The notes under the pieces are model-generated. The model made no database searches. It worked only from the letters and a program-made list of their open reading frames with translations, and was not told the origin of the DNA. 64,000 bases of DNA. Source: Polynucleobacter sp. TUM22923. Lineage in GTDB: Bacteria > Pseudomonadota > Gammaproteobacteria > Burkholderiales > Burkholderiaceae. Below, one piece after another: positions 26,929-34,323 of the stretch. The DNA is taken from the NCBI RefSeq assembly GCF_030295705.1, contig NZ_AP027274.1, forward strand, positions 1,054,001 through 1,118,000, given 5' to 3'. Within the stretch, counting starts at the first letter, position 1; each line of letters begins with the position of its first letter. The position numbers and the translations under genes are program-made.

Positions 26929-28113
26929 ATGAACACCCGCCCCTTAGATGGTATTACCGTCATTTCTCTTGAGCATGCAATTGCCGCCCCTTTTTGCACC
27001 CGTCAACTAGCTGATCTTGGTGCCCGCGTCATTAAAGTTGAGCGTCCTGGTGCCGGTGACTTTGCTCGTGCCTATGATGAGCGTGTCAATGGAATGTCCT
27101 CGCACTTCACTTGGGTGAATCGCTCTAAAGAAAGTTTGACCCTGGATCTAAAGCAAGCATCAGCATTAGAGGCACTTAAGACCCTACTCAAAACAGCGGA
27201 TGTCTTAGTTCAAAATCTAGCTCCAGGGGCAGCTGCCCGCATGGGGCTGACTGCAGAGCAGCTACACAAACATAATCCTAAATTAATTTTGTGTGACATC
27301 TCGGGCTATGGTAACGATGGTCCTTATCGAGATAAAAAAGCTTACGACCTGTTGATTCAAAGTGAGGCAGGCTTTCTATCAGTTACAGGTACCCCTGAAA
27401 CACCTAGTAAAGCAGGCAATTCAATTGCGGATATTGCCGCCGGCATGTATGCCTACACGAATATCTTGGCGGCACTTTTGCAAAGAGGAAAAACAGGCAA
27501 AGGATCCACCATTGATGTATCCATGCTCGAGTCTTTAGGTGAGTGGATGAGCTATCCGCTCTACTATGCCTATGAGGGCGCAACGCCTCCTCCTCGTAAT
27601 GGTGCTTCTCATGCCACGATTTATCCTTATGGCCCCTTTCAGGCGGGTGACGGTGGCACAGTCATGCTCGGCTTACAAAATGATCGTGAATGGGTGCAGT
27701 TTTGCGAAGTGGTTTTAGAAGATGCTGCGCTTGCCAAGGATGAGCGCTTTGATCAAAACTTTAAACGCAATGAAAAACGAGAGGCTTTATTAGTGATTAT
27801 TGACGCGTGTTTTAGTCAACTCACTACAGCTCAGGTGATTGCTAAATTAGATCAAGCTCAAATTGCCAACGCCCGTTTAAATGATATGAACGGCCTTTGG
27901 AAACACGAACAACTTCAAGCGAGAGGCCGTTGGATTGAGGTGGGATCACCGGTAGGCCCAATATCTGCCATGTTGCCCCCGGGAAAAAACAACAGTTATG
28001 ACTATCGGATGGATGACATTCCCTCAGTGGGTCAGCATACCCAGAGCATCCTGTCAGAGATTGGCATTCCTACAAACGAGATTGAAATAATGCGAGCTCA
28101 GGGCGCTATTTAA
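26929..28113 (+). CDS. family III CoA-transferase (CaiB/BaiF type)
   Basis: Transfers CoA between carboxylic acids through an Asp-acyl anhydride. The catalytic Asp is Asp140 in KKAYDLLIQSEAGFLSVTG; LEHAIAAPFCTRQLADLGA (14-32) and CDISGYGNDGPY (122-133) are family marks. Full length at 394 residues. Substrates of the family include formate/oxalate, carnitine, citramalate and aromatic acids such as benzylsuccinate. Together with the acyl-CoA dehydrogenase it would feed an acid from the island into CoA-dependent breakdown. Confidence 0.9.
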   Translation: MNTRPLDGITVISLEHAIAAPFCTRQLADLGARVIKVERPGAGDFARAYDERVNGMSSHFTWVNRSKESLTLDLKQASALEALKTLLKTADVLVQNLAPGAAARMGLTAEQLHKHNPKLILCDISGYGNDGPYRDKKAYDLLIQSEAGFLSVTGTPETPSKAGNSIADIAAGMYAYTNILAALLQRGKTGKGSTIDVSMLESLGEWMSYPLYYAYEGATPPPRNGASHATIYPYGPFQAGDGGTVMLGLQNDREWVQFCEVVLEDAALAKDERFDQNFKRNEKREALLVIIDACFSQLTTAQVIAKLDQAQIANARLNDMNGLWKHEQLQARGRWIEVGSPVGPISAMLPPGKNNSYDYRMDDIPSVGQHTQSILSEIGIPTNEIEIMRAQGAI

Positions 28114-28125
28114 CTTCAAAGTTAA
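28110..28125. repeat. inverted repeat spanning two convergent stop codons
   Basis: TTAACTT-CA-AAGTTAA holds the stop codons of the CoA-transferase (plus) and the cardiolipin synthase (minus) in its two arms. It may form a weak 3'-end hairpin in both transcripts; no T run follows. Confidence 0.4.
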
Positions 28126-29597
28126 AGTAATGGTGATGTTAAATGGGCTGCATTTTCTAACAGCACGCGCCAACGCGGCCGCTTACCCCAAGCCGCTGGA
28201 TCAACTCTGTCGGACAAGGCTAAATAGGACTCAATTAATTTTTCAAGAGTAGCGCAGAACGCCTCGTTGTAGACGATTAAGCTAATTTCAAAATTCAAGC
28301 GTAAGCTGCGCTGGTCAAAATTAACAGATCCAAAAATAGCAATACGTCGATCAATTAATAAGCTCTTCGTATGCAACAGCCCCCCATGAAATTCAGCGAT
28401 TCGTACGCCAGCTTGCATGAGATCCGCGTACAAACTACGGCTACTCCAGGCAACTAATTTAGAGTCATTCAATTTGGGCACAATCAAAGTAACGATCACA
28501 CCTCGTCCAGCGGCAGCCATCAGTGCCTGCATCAATCCATCATCAGGGCCAAAATAAGGCGTAGTGATAGTAAGCTCCTCTCGTGCATCCATAATTGCAG
28601 AGAGTAAGACCTGATACAAAACATCATCACGATAAACTGGGCCCGATGAAAACTCTTGGGCTAATACCTTACCTTCTAATGGCATTGGGGCTGGAGCCAG
28701 CGCATTAAAGTGATTAATCTTTGGGTTATCGACACTCCAGTCAAAAGCGAACGTCAACTCAAATTGTGACGCCACTGGACCTTCTATTCTGACCATTGCA
28801 TCAACCCATTCGCCTACTCCCGAATCTTGTTTAAAAGTGCGTGGGTCAACCATATTCATGCTGCCAGTCCACACAATGGCGTTATCAACTACAAATATTT
28901 TGCGATGAAGTCTCAGATCAGCGCGGCGAAACTGAAAACGACCAATCTGAATCGGCAAGGCTTCCGTTACCTCTATGCCGGCGCTGGTAAATCGTCCTGG
29001 CCACGAAGATTTAAACCACAGCTTACTACCCAAAGAGTCCAGCAATATTTTGCAGGCCACACCTCGTTTAGCAGCAGCAATCAAGGCCTCACATACACGA
29101 TCTACATCACCGCCTAAAGCCCAAATGTAAAACTCTAGATGTAGTGTGCGCTTGGCCTGGTTGATCTCGTCAATAAAATGTTGCAAGATTTCAAGTGAAT
29201 TGGTGTGCAACTCAATCTTATTCCCTGCAATAACGGGAGATCCATTGTTAGACTCCGCCAAAAGACTGAGCGCCCTTCCCTCTGAAGGTAGCTGATCTCT
29301 ATCTTGGAGATATCGCTGACGCATAGTCTCGGTAATTAACGAATACTCTCGCTCCATACGGATGATCTTGCGTGTGAGCTTACGACCTACAGGGCGCTCG
29401 CCTATTAATATATATAGGGCAATACCAACCAAGGGAAATAACACCACAATCAGAAACCAGGCAATAGCCACACCGACTGGCCGCCGTACTGAGATCAGAC
29501 GAAATCCAAAAATGATCACGATAGCTGCATGCAACGCAGGCACCCAGAGTAAAGAAAATCCAAAAATAGAGCTTAAAAGATAATTTAAAATACTCAT
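28122..29597 (-). CDS. cardiolipin synthase
   Basis: A membrane phospholipase D family enzyme (491 residues) that condenses phosphatidylglycerol into cardiolipin. Two N-terminal helices (about 5-60) are followed by two HKD motifs, HRKIFVVD...GSMN in the first half and HTKSLLID...GSVN near the C-terminus. GERPVGRK after the helices is typical of ClsA-like enzymes. Its start overlaps the stop of the EEP-family gene by 4 bases. Which Cls paralogue it is cannot be said, so no symbol is given. Confidence 0.9.
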   Translation of the reverse strand: MSILNYLLSSIFGFSLLWVPALHAAIVIIFGFRLISVRRPVGVAIAWFLIVVLFPLVGIALYILIGERPVGRKLTRKIIRMEREYSLITETMRQRYLQDRDQLPSEGRALSLLAESNNGSPVIAGNKIELHTNSLEILQHFIDEINQAKRTLHLEFYIWALGGDVDRVCEALIAAAKRGVACKILLDSLGSKLWFKSSWPGRFTSAGIEVTEALPIQIGRFQFRRADLRLHRKIFVVDNAIVWTGSMNMVDPRTFKQDSGVGEWVDAMVRIEGPVASQFELTFAFDWSVDNPKINHFNALAPAPMPLEGKVLAQEFSSGPVYRDDVLYQVLLSAIMDAREELTITTPYFGPDDGLMQALMAAAGRGVIVTLIVPKLNDSKLVAWSSRSLYADLMQAGVRIAEFHGGLLHTKSLLIDRRIAIFGSVNFDQRSLRLNFEISLIVYNEAFCATLEKLIESYLALSDRVDPAAWGKRPRWRVLLENAAHLTSPLL

Positions 29598-30346
29598 GAA
29601 ATCTCCAGCTCTGCAGCAATACCCAGATGGTCAGAAAGTTTTAACCACTCATGCAAAATTTCTGCTGAATGAATTTGTAAGCCCCGTACATAAATGCGAT
29701 CCATTGGTAACAAGGGCTTCACACTAGGAAACGTTTTTGCTGGCGATCCGGTGAGAGTCTCAAAGACCTCACTAAAGCCAGCCTCTCGCATCGGGACACT
29801 AAGACGATTACGCCAGTCATTAAAATCACCTGCCACAATAGTAGGGCCACCTTGCGCAAGAGAATCTATGTAGCGAATAATCTCTACTAATTGTCGCTCT
29901 CGACCACGCTCAAATAATGCAAGGTGCACACAAAAACAATGGATTGGGGTTGATACCCCCTCGAGATAAGTGATGCTATGTAACAAGCCTCGCCGCTCAA
30001 ATCGATAAGCAGAAATATCGTAGTTTTCACCCTTATGTAATGGTCTCTTGGACAAAATGGCATTGCCATGATGCCCATCTAGGTACTCTGCGTTTTTTCC
30101 GTAATGCCAGTCATGCCAAAAATCTTCACATAAAAAATGGGTAAGCTCTGTTGACGGCCACTGCCCAAATCGTTTAATCCGTCCTCGATGCTCTTGCTGA
30201 AGCTCCTGCAAAAAAAGTAAATCCGGGTGGTGATCCCTCATCTTTTGGCGTAACTCATAGATAGTTGACTTTCGATGCAAGGGAGATACGCCCTTGTGCA
30301 CATTCATGGTCATGACACTAAAGCGGACAGCTAAGTTTTGCGTCAT
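29594..30346 (-). CDS. endonuclease/exonuclease/phosphatase family protein
   Basis: A cytoplasmic metal-dependent phosphodiesterase of 250 residues. The fold marks are MTMNVHKGVS (N of the Asn motif), FLQELQQEHRG with the metal-binding Glu, FCVHLALFERGRERQ, VAGDFNDWRN and the C-terminal LSDHLGIAAEL with the catalytic His. Substrates in the family run from DNA to phospholipid headgroups. The coupling with cardiolipin synthase (4-base overlap) makes a lipid role attractive but unproved. Confidence 0.87.
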   Translation of the reverse strand: MTQNLAVRFSVMTMNVHKGVSPLHRKSTIYELRQKMRDHHPDLLFLQELQQEHRGRIKRFGQWPSTELTHFLCEDFWHDWHYGKNAEYLDGHHGNAILSKRPLHKGENYDISAYRFERRGLLHSITYLEGVSTPIHCFCVHLALFERGRERQLVEIIRYIDSLAQGGPTIVAGDFNDWRNRLSVPMREAGFSEVFETLTGSPAKTFPSVKPLLPMDRIYVRGLQIHSAEILHEWLKLSDHLGIAAELEIS

Positions 30347-30546
30347 GAGGGATGCCCCGCTGCAATCTGCCGCCGCATTCGGGCTAGATAGATCTCACCC
30401 TCAACCAACTCCTGGCATTGCATGCATTTATTACAAATCGACGCTTGTTCGCGCAAATCCTCAATCGAACCGATAGGATGCGCATCCAAGTACAAGCGTA
30501 GATCTTCATCAAGGACCTCATTGCAGAGGCAGATCACCTCAGCCAT
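30343..30546 (-). CDS. Bfd-like [2Fe-2S] protein
   Basis: A 67-residue protein with cysteines at 6, 8, 38, 41 and 44 (CLCN and CNKCMQC). Four match the Cys pattern of bacterioferritin-associated ferredoxin; the fifth is extra. In E. coli, Bfd takes iron out of bacterioferritin. No bacterioferritin gene is near; instead the gene overlaps the EEP-family gene by 4 bases and heads a three-gene operon with cardiolipin synthase. It may therefore be a regulatory or electron-transfer relative. Confidence 0.75.
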   Translation of the reverse strand: MAEVICLCNEVLDEDLRLYLDAHPIGSIEDLREQASICNKCMQCQELVEGEIYLARMRRQIAAGHPS

Positions 30547-30612
30547 GAAGGCAATTAATAGTAATTATTTGCATATATCCTATTTTGCCATCCCCTTGAT
30601 AGAATCAGGTCC

Positions 30613-31308
30613 ATGTTTACAACCTTTCAAGATGCCTTTGGACTGCTAGCGCAACTCGATGCCGCTGTAATTGGTATAGTCCTCGTCTCTCTGCAAGTGA
30701 GCCTGACCGCCCTAGTCTTTGGGGTCCTGATTGGCTTACCTGTTGGGGCACTGCTTGCTACCGAAGAATTTAGGGGCAAAAAAAGCATTACCGTGATACT
30801 CAATACGCTAATGGGGGTGCCCACTGTGATTGTAGGGGTGGTGGTTTACCTTCTACTGACGCGTTCTGGCCCCCTAGGATCGTGGGGGTGGTTATTTACT
30901 CCTAAGGGTATGATTCTGGCGCAAACTCTGCTCACAGCACCCTTAATTGCGGCCCTAAGTCGTCAAATACTAGAAGATTCCTGGAGAATTCACCGAGATT
31001 CATTTAGAGCCCTGCGCTTACCCAGAATGGCCTCTCTCAAGTGGCTTATTTGGGATTGTCGCTTTTCACTCACGATCGCAGTTTTAGCTGGACTAGCCAG
31101 AGCAATATCCGAAGTGGGCGCAGTCATGATTGTCGGTGGCAATATTGATCGCTCCACGCGCACGATGACCACCGCCATTGCCCTTGAGACTAGTAAGGGA
31201 GATCTCCCTTTAGCTTTAGCCCTTGGCATCGTCCTTTTAGGAATTGTTTTGTTAGCGAATATCTTCACCTTTATTGTTCGACAAATTGCGGAGCGACGAT
31301 ATGGCTAA
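30613..31308 (+). CDS. tupB: tungstate-type ABC transporter permease
   Basis: An inner membrane permease of 231 residues with five or six helices. TLMGVPTVIVGVVVYLLL and the coupling EAA loop near RALRLPRMASLKW are typical of the TupB/ModB group, and ARAISEVGAVMIVGGN is a strongly conserved TupB-type segment. The following ATPase gene overlaps it by 8 bases. Tungstate is favoured over molybdate by overall resemblance, and the neighbouring formate dehydrogenase would use the metal. Confidence 0.82.
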   Translation: MFTTFQDAFGLLAQLDAAVIGIVLVSLQVSLTALVFGVLIGLPVGALLATEEFRGKKSITVILNTLMGVPTVIVGVVVYLLLTRSGPLGSWGWLFTPKGMILAQTLLTAPLIAALSRQILEDSWRIHRDSFRALRLPRMASLKWLIWDCRFSLTIAVLAGLARAISEVGAVMIVGGNIDRSTRTMTTAIALETSKGDLPLALALGIVLLGIVLLANIFTFIVRQIAERRYG

Positions 31309-32008
31309 TACAGTGGAAGCATTTGATCGCTTCGTTGAACTCAAAAATATCATCGTTAAAAGTGATGGGCGCATCATCTTGAATATCCCCCATGCCATCA
31401 TTCCTACAGATCGAATTTGCGCTTGTATTGGCCCCAATGGCGCAGGCAAGACAACACTTTTAAAACTCATCGATGGGCTCATTAAGCCGGACTCTGGAAG
31501 CATTGTGCACTCATCAGGCAAAGTCAGATCTGCTTTGGTATTGCACCACACGCCCATGATTAAAGCATCAGCTAGAGCCAATATGGCGATGGCTCAAGAT
31601 GTTGACCCAGCAATTGATGCTGCGGCTATTGATGCGGTCATGATCAAAGTGGGGCTGAATCAGTTAGCCCACAGCCCAGCACACAAGCTGTCAGCCGGCG
31701 AAAGGCAAAAGCTCTGTCTTGGTCGAGTCATATTACAAAAACCTGACCTAGTCTTATTAGATGAACCAACAGCCAATCTGGATCCAATGACCACTGAACA
31801 GGTCGAAGAAATTGTTCGTCAGTTTAAGCAGCAAAAATCAGATGTCATTTTCACTTCACACCAGCTTGCACAAGTACAAAGACTAGCGGAGTACATTATC
31901 TTCATTGATGGCGGTGAGATCAAAGAAAAAGGACCCGTAGGTCCTTTCTTCTCCAGCCCTCAAACACAAGCAGCTAAGCGCTACTTGCATCAGGAGTTGT
32001 TAGCTTAG
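31301..32008 (+). CDS. tupC: tungstate-type ABC transporter ATPase
   Basis: A cytoplasmic ATPase of 235 residues. Walker A is GPNGAGKTTLL (near 44), the signature is LSAGERQKLCLGR, Walker B is LVLLDEPTANLD, and the switch His is in TSHQ. A TTG at 31274 extends the frame, but the ATG at 31301 with GCGGAG upstream is the better start. No periplasmic binding protein (TupA) gene flanks the pair; it must lie elsewhere or be absent. The last codons form part of an 11-bp repeat array. Confidence 0.82.
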   Translation: MANTVEAFDRFVELKNIIVKSDGRIILNIPHAIIPTDRICACIGPNGAGKTTLLKLIDGLIKPDSGSIVHSSGKVRSALVLHHTPMIKASARANMAMAQDVDPAIDAAAIDAVMIKVGLNQLAHSPAHKLSAGERQKLCLGRVILQKPDLVLLDEPTANLDPMTTEQVEEIVRQFKQQKSDVIFTSHQLAQVQRLAEYIIFIDGGEIKEKGPVGPFFSSPQTQAAKRYLHQELLA

Positions 32009-32045
32009 CAGTTGCTTAGCAGTTACTTTGCAGTTACTTAGCTGC
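32003..32045. repeat. four 11-bp direct repeats across a gene junction
   Basis: GCTTAGCAGTT (32003-32013, 32014-32024), ACTTTGCAGTT (32025-32035) and a partial ACTTAGCTGC. The array contains the tupC stop, fills the convergent gap, and runs into the last codons of the minus-strand 86-residue gene. Confidence 0.85.
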
Positions 32046-32294
32046 CGCAACCGGCGCCACAAAAGGTGGTGGGGCCACACAAGCAGCAGGAGCTGGCGTA
32101 CCAGGCATTTTATATTGGTCAGCTACCTTATTTTGGGAAAGGCACAACTGATACCCCCCCACTCTATTGCCATAGTCAGCCTTAGCCTTGGCTAATGTAG
32201 CCGCCTCTTGAGCTTCAGGTGTTAGCGGAGGCAAAGTAGCAAAAACAGATGCTGAAGCTAAAGTGCAGAGAGTGAGCGCAATGATTTTTTTCAT
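32034..32294 (-). CDS. small periplasmic protein at the end of the formate dehydrogenase cluster
   Basis: An 86-residue protein with a Sec signal peptide (MKKIIALTLC start, cleavage after VFA at about 19). The mature part begins TLPPLTPEAQEAA and has two cysteines (Cys51, Cys72) that could form a disulphide, and a Pro/Ala-rich tail. It lies 9 bases downstream of the cytochrome b subunit gene and is probably made with it. I do not know the family; a structural or assembly role for the periplasmic enzyme is a guess. Confidence 0.65.
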   Translation of the reverse strand: MKKIIALTLCTLASASVFATLPPLTPEAQEAATLAKAKADYGNRVGGYQLCLSQNKVADQYKMPGTPAPAACVAPPPFVAPVAAAK

Positions 32295-32303
32295 GGCTTT
32301 TCC

Positions 32304-33356
32304 TTATTTATTAACCTTGTTGTACCAGAGCTCATGATGCTCTTTAGCCCAAGTTGCATCTACAGAGCCCGTTCTCATGCCATCTAATGAGCCTTGCATA
32401 CCAATAGATCCAATGTAGATGTGACCCATAGCCATAGTGGTCATCAGAATCGATGCGCTGCTGTGAACGATATTAGCAATTTGCATCGTTCCACGGATGT
32501 ACTGCACTTCCATGAACGGCACAATCATGTCGAGCACAAAACCAGAGGATGAGATTACCAAACCTAGGAATGTCATACCAAACCAAAACCAGATCTTCTC
32601 ACCGAAGTTAAAGAATCCTGCAGGCACATGCTTGCCACTCAGAATTCCACCAAAGGACATCAACCAAGCCATATCACCCTCACCAGGGATATTTTTTCTT
32701 ACTAGCAACAAGAAGAAAATGATGATACTAAGCGTGAATAGAGGGCCTGAAAAGTTATGAATATTCTTGCAAACCATCAAGAATGATCCGTAAGCGACGC
32801 CGCCCATTAGTGGTATTGCAAAGTACTTGCCGTAGAGGATCAATAAACCAGTTAATGCCAGACCGATAAAACTATAAGCCATTACCCAGTGTGTAAGGCG
32901 CTCAAGAAAACTGAAGCGCTTGATCAAATTGCCAGACATCGGCTCATGCAACTTAATTGGGCCTTTGACGACATACATTGCCACGATACCAAAGAACGCT
33001 AATGCCAATAACCATCCGCCGTAGACGGTGATGATCCCATTGCGAATCACTCTCCACTGCTCGCCTGAACGTTGAATCAAGACACTAGCTTCTTTATCCG
33101 GAATGCTGACAAAGTTGTAAGGGTCGCTGTTCGCTGTTGTGAAAATAGAGGGATTAGCTGGCTGGGATTGCGCCTGAGTTCCATTGGCCAAACTGTTTGG
33201 ATTGGCCGGGACGGATGGCGGGAAATCTACTCCGCTAGGTGATGGCAATGGTGCCATCGGTGGTCGCTCTGCAAAACTGGAGCCGCTCATTATGGCCAGG
33301 GACAACCCTGCTGCCATCACTAATGAGCTTAGGGCTTTAGAAAATGATTGATTCAT
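32304..33356 (-). CDS. formate dehydrogenase cytochrome b subunit (gamma)
   Basis: The membrane anchor (350 residues) that passes electrons from the beta subunit to quinone through two b haems. A signal-like first helix (about 10-28) and a Pro-rich periplasmic stretch are followed by about four main helices, beginning near residue 110. Haem ligand candidates are in RLTHWVMAYSF, KNIHNFSGP, NIVHSSASIL and MAMGHIYIG. It is longer than E. coli FdnI (217) because of the N-terminal extension, as in other betaproteobacterial enzymes. Confidence 0.9.
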   Translation of the reverse strand: MNQSFSKALSSLVMAAGLSLAIMSGSSFAERPPMAPLPSPSGVDFPPSVPANPNSLANGTQAQSQPANPSIFTTANSDPYNFVSIPDKEASVLIQRSGEQWRVIRNGIITVYGGWLLALAFFGIVAMYVVKGPIKLHEPMSGNLIKRFSFLERLTHWVMAYSFIGLALTGLLILYGKYFAIPLMGGVAYGSFLMVCKNIHNFSGPLFTLSIIIFFLLLVRKNIPGEGDMAWLMSFGGILSGKHVPAGFFNFGEKIWFWFGMTFLGLVISSSGFVLDMIVPFMEVQYIRGTMQIANIVHSSASILMTTMAMGHIYIGSIGMQGSLDGMRTGSVDATWAKEHHELWYNKVNK

Positions 33357-33403
33357 ACTAGTATCCTTAAACGTTTTCGCTTTATTTATTGTTATTTAAA
33401 AGA

Positions 33404-33640
33404 TCACTTAACGCGACTGTATTCATTTTGTTTCTGAGTACGTTTTTCAATCGACTCTGTCCAGCTTGCATTATTTCCAGGCTTCCAGTTCTTCGTCATG
33501 TAGCCGTTATCTGCGCCCATGTAAGGAGCAACGTCAGGACGCTTAGCGGCTTTAGCTGCTAGTTCAGGAGGCTCTGTGCAAGCAGTCAACAGAAAAGCTG
33601 CTGCGAGGCCAAGACCTAGGGTTTTTAAATGAAATTGCAT
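33404..33640 (-). CDS. small lipoprotein in the formate dehydrogenase operon
   Basis: A 78-residue protein with a lipoprotein signal, LLTAC lipobox at 17-21. The mature part is polar: AAKRPDVAPYMGADNGYM and a KPGNNASWTESIEKRTQKQNEY segment, read here in two parts. Its start overlaps the stop of the beta-subunit gene by one base, so it is an integral member of the operon. Function unknown; it may dock the enzyme or assist its assembly at the outer side of the membrane. Confidence 0.7.
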   Translation of the reverse strand: MQFHLKTLGLGLAAAFLLTACTEPPELAAKAAKRPDVAPYMGADNGYMTKNWKPGNNASWTESIEKRTQKQNEYSRVK

Positions 33641-34296
33641 TATTTGGCTCCTGGAATCTTAGCGGCTGCAGTTGGTTTTGGATCCGGGGTACCTGGACCA
33701 CCGTAAGCTGTTGACCATCCAAATAGGTTGGAACCAGTAAATCGACCGTTAGCCTCACGAGCGGCTACACGACTATTAAAGATACCGCTAATTACTTCGC
33801 TATCGCCACCAATCAAAGCTTTGGTTGAGCACATCTCAGCGCAAAGAGGTAACTTACCCTCTGCCAAGCGATTGCGTCCATATTTCTCAAATTCAGCAAC
33901 GCTGCCGTTTGCTTCTGGGCCACCGCTACAGAATGTGCATTTGTCCATCTTGCTACGAACACCAAAGGCGCCTGAACTCAAGAACTGTGGCGCACCAAAT
34001 GGGCAAGCAAAAGAACAGTATCCGCAGCCGATGCAGATGTCTTTGTCATGCAAGACAACGCCTTCATCTGTGCGGTAGAAACAGTCTACTGGGCAAACAG
34101 CCATACATGGCGCGTCGGTACAGTGCATACAAGCCACTGATATTGATTTCTCTTTACCGATAATGCCGTCATTGACTGTAACTACTCGGCGACGATTAAC
34201 GCCCCAAGGTACTTCGTTATCGTTCTTACAAGCTGTAACACAGCCGTTGCACTCAATACAACGCTCGGTATCACAAATAAATTTCATTCTTGCCAT
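33640..34296 (-). CDS. formate dehydrogenase iron-sulphur subunit (beta)
   Basis: A ferredoxin-like subunit of 218 residues with four [4Fe-4S] binding groups: Cys13-16-19-23, Cys56-59-64-68, Cys88-91-94-98, and the group starting Cys120-123 and completed near LCAEMC, with Cys8 near the first. It carries electrons from the molybdo/tungsto subunit to the cytochrome b. No C-terminal membrane helix is seen; the tail is a Gly/Pro/Ala-rich stretch. Confidence 0.92.
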   Translation of the reverse strand: MARMKFICDTERCIECNGCVTACKNDNEVPWGVNRRRVVTVNDGIIGKEKSISVACMHCTDAPCMAVCPVDCFYRTDEGVVLHDKDICIGCGYCSFACPFGAPQFLSSGAFGVRSKMDKCTFCSGGPEANGSVAEFEKYGRNRLAEGKLPLCAEMCSTKALIGGDSEVISGIFNSRVAAREANGRFTGSNLFGWSTAYGGPGTPDPKPTAAAKIPGAK

Positions 34297-34323
34297 GATG
34301 TTCTCCTGACTTTAATTTTTAAC

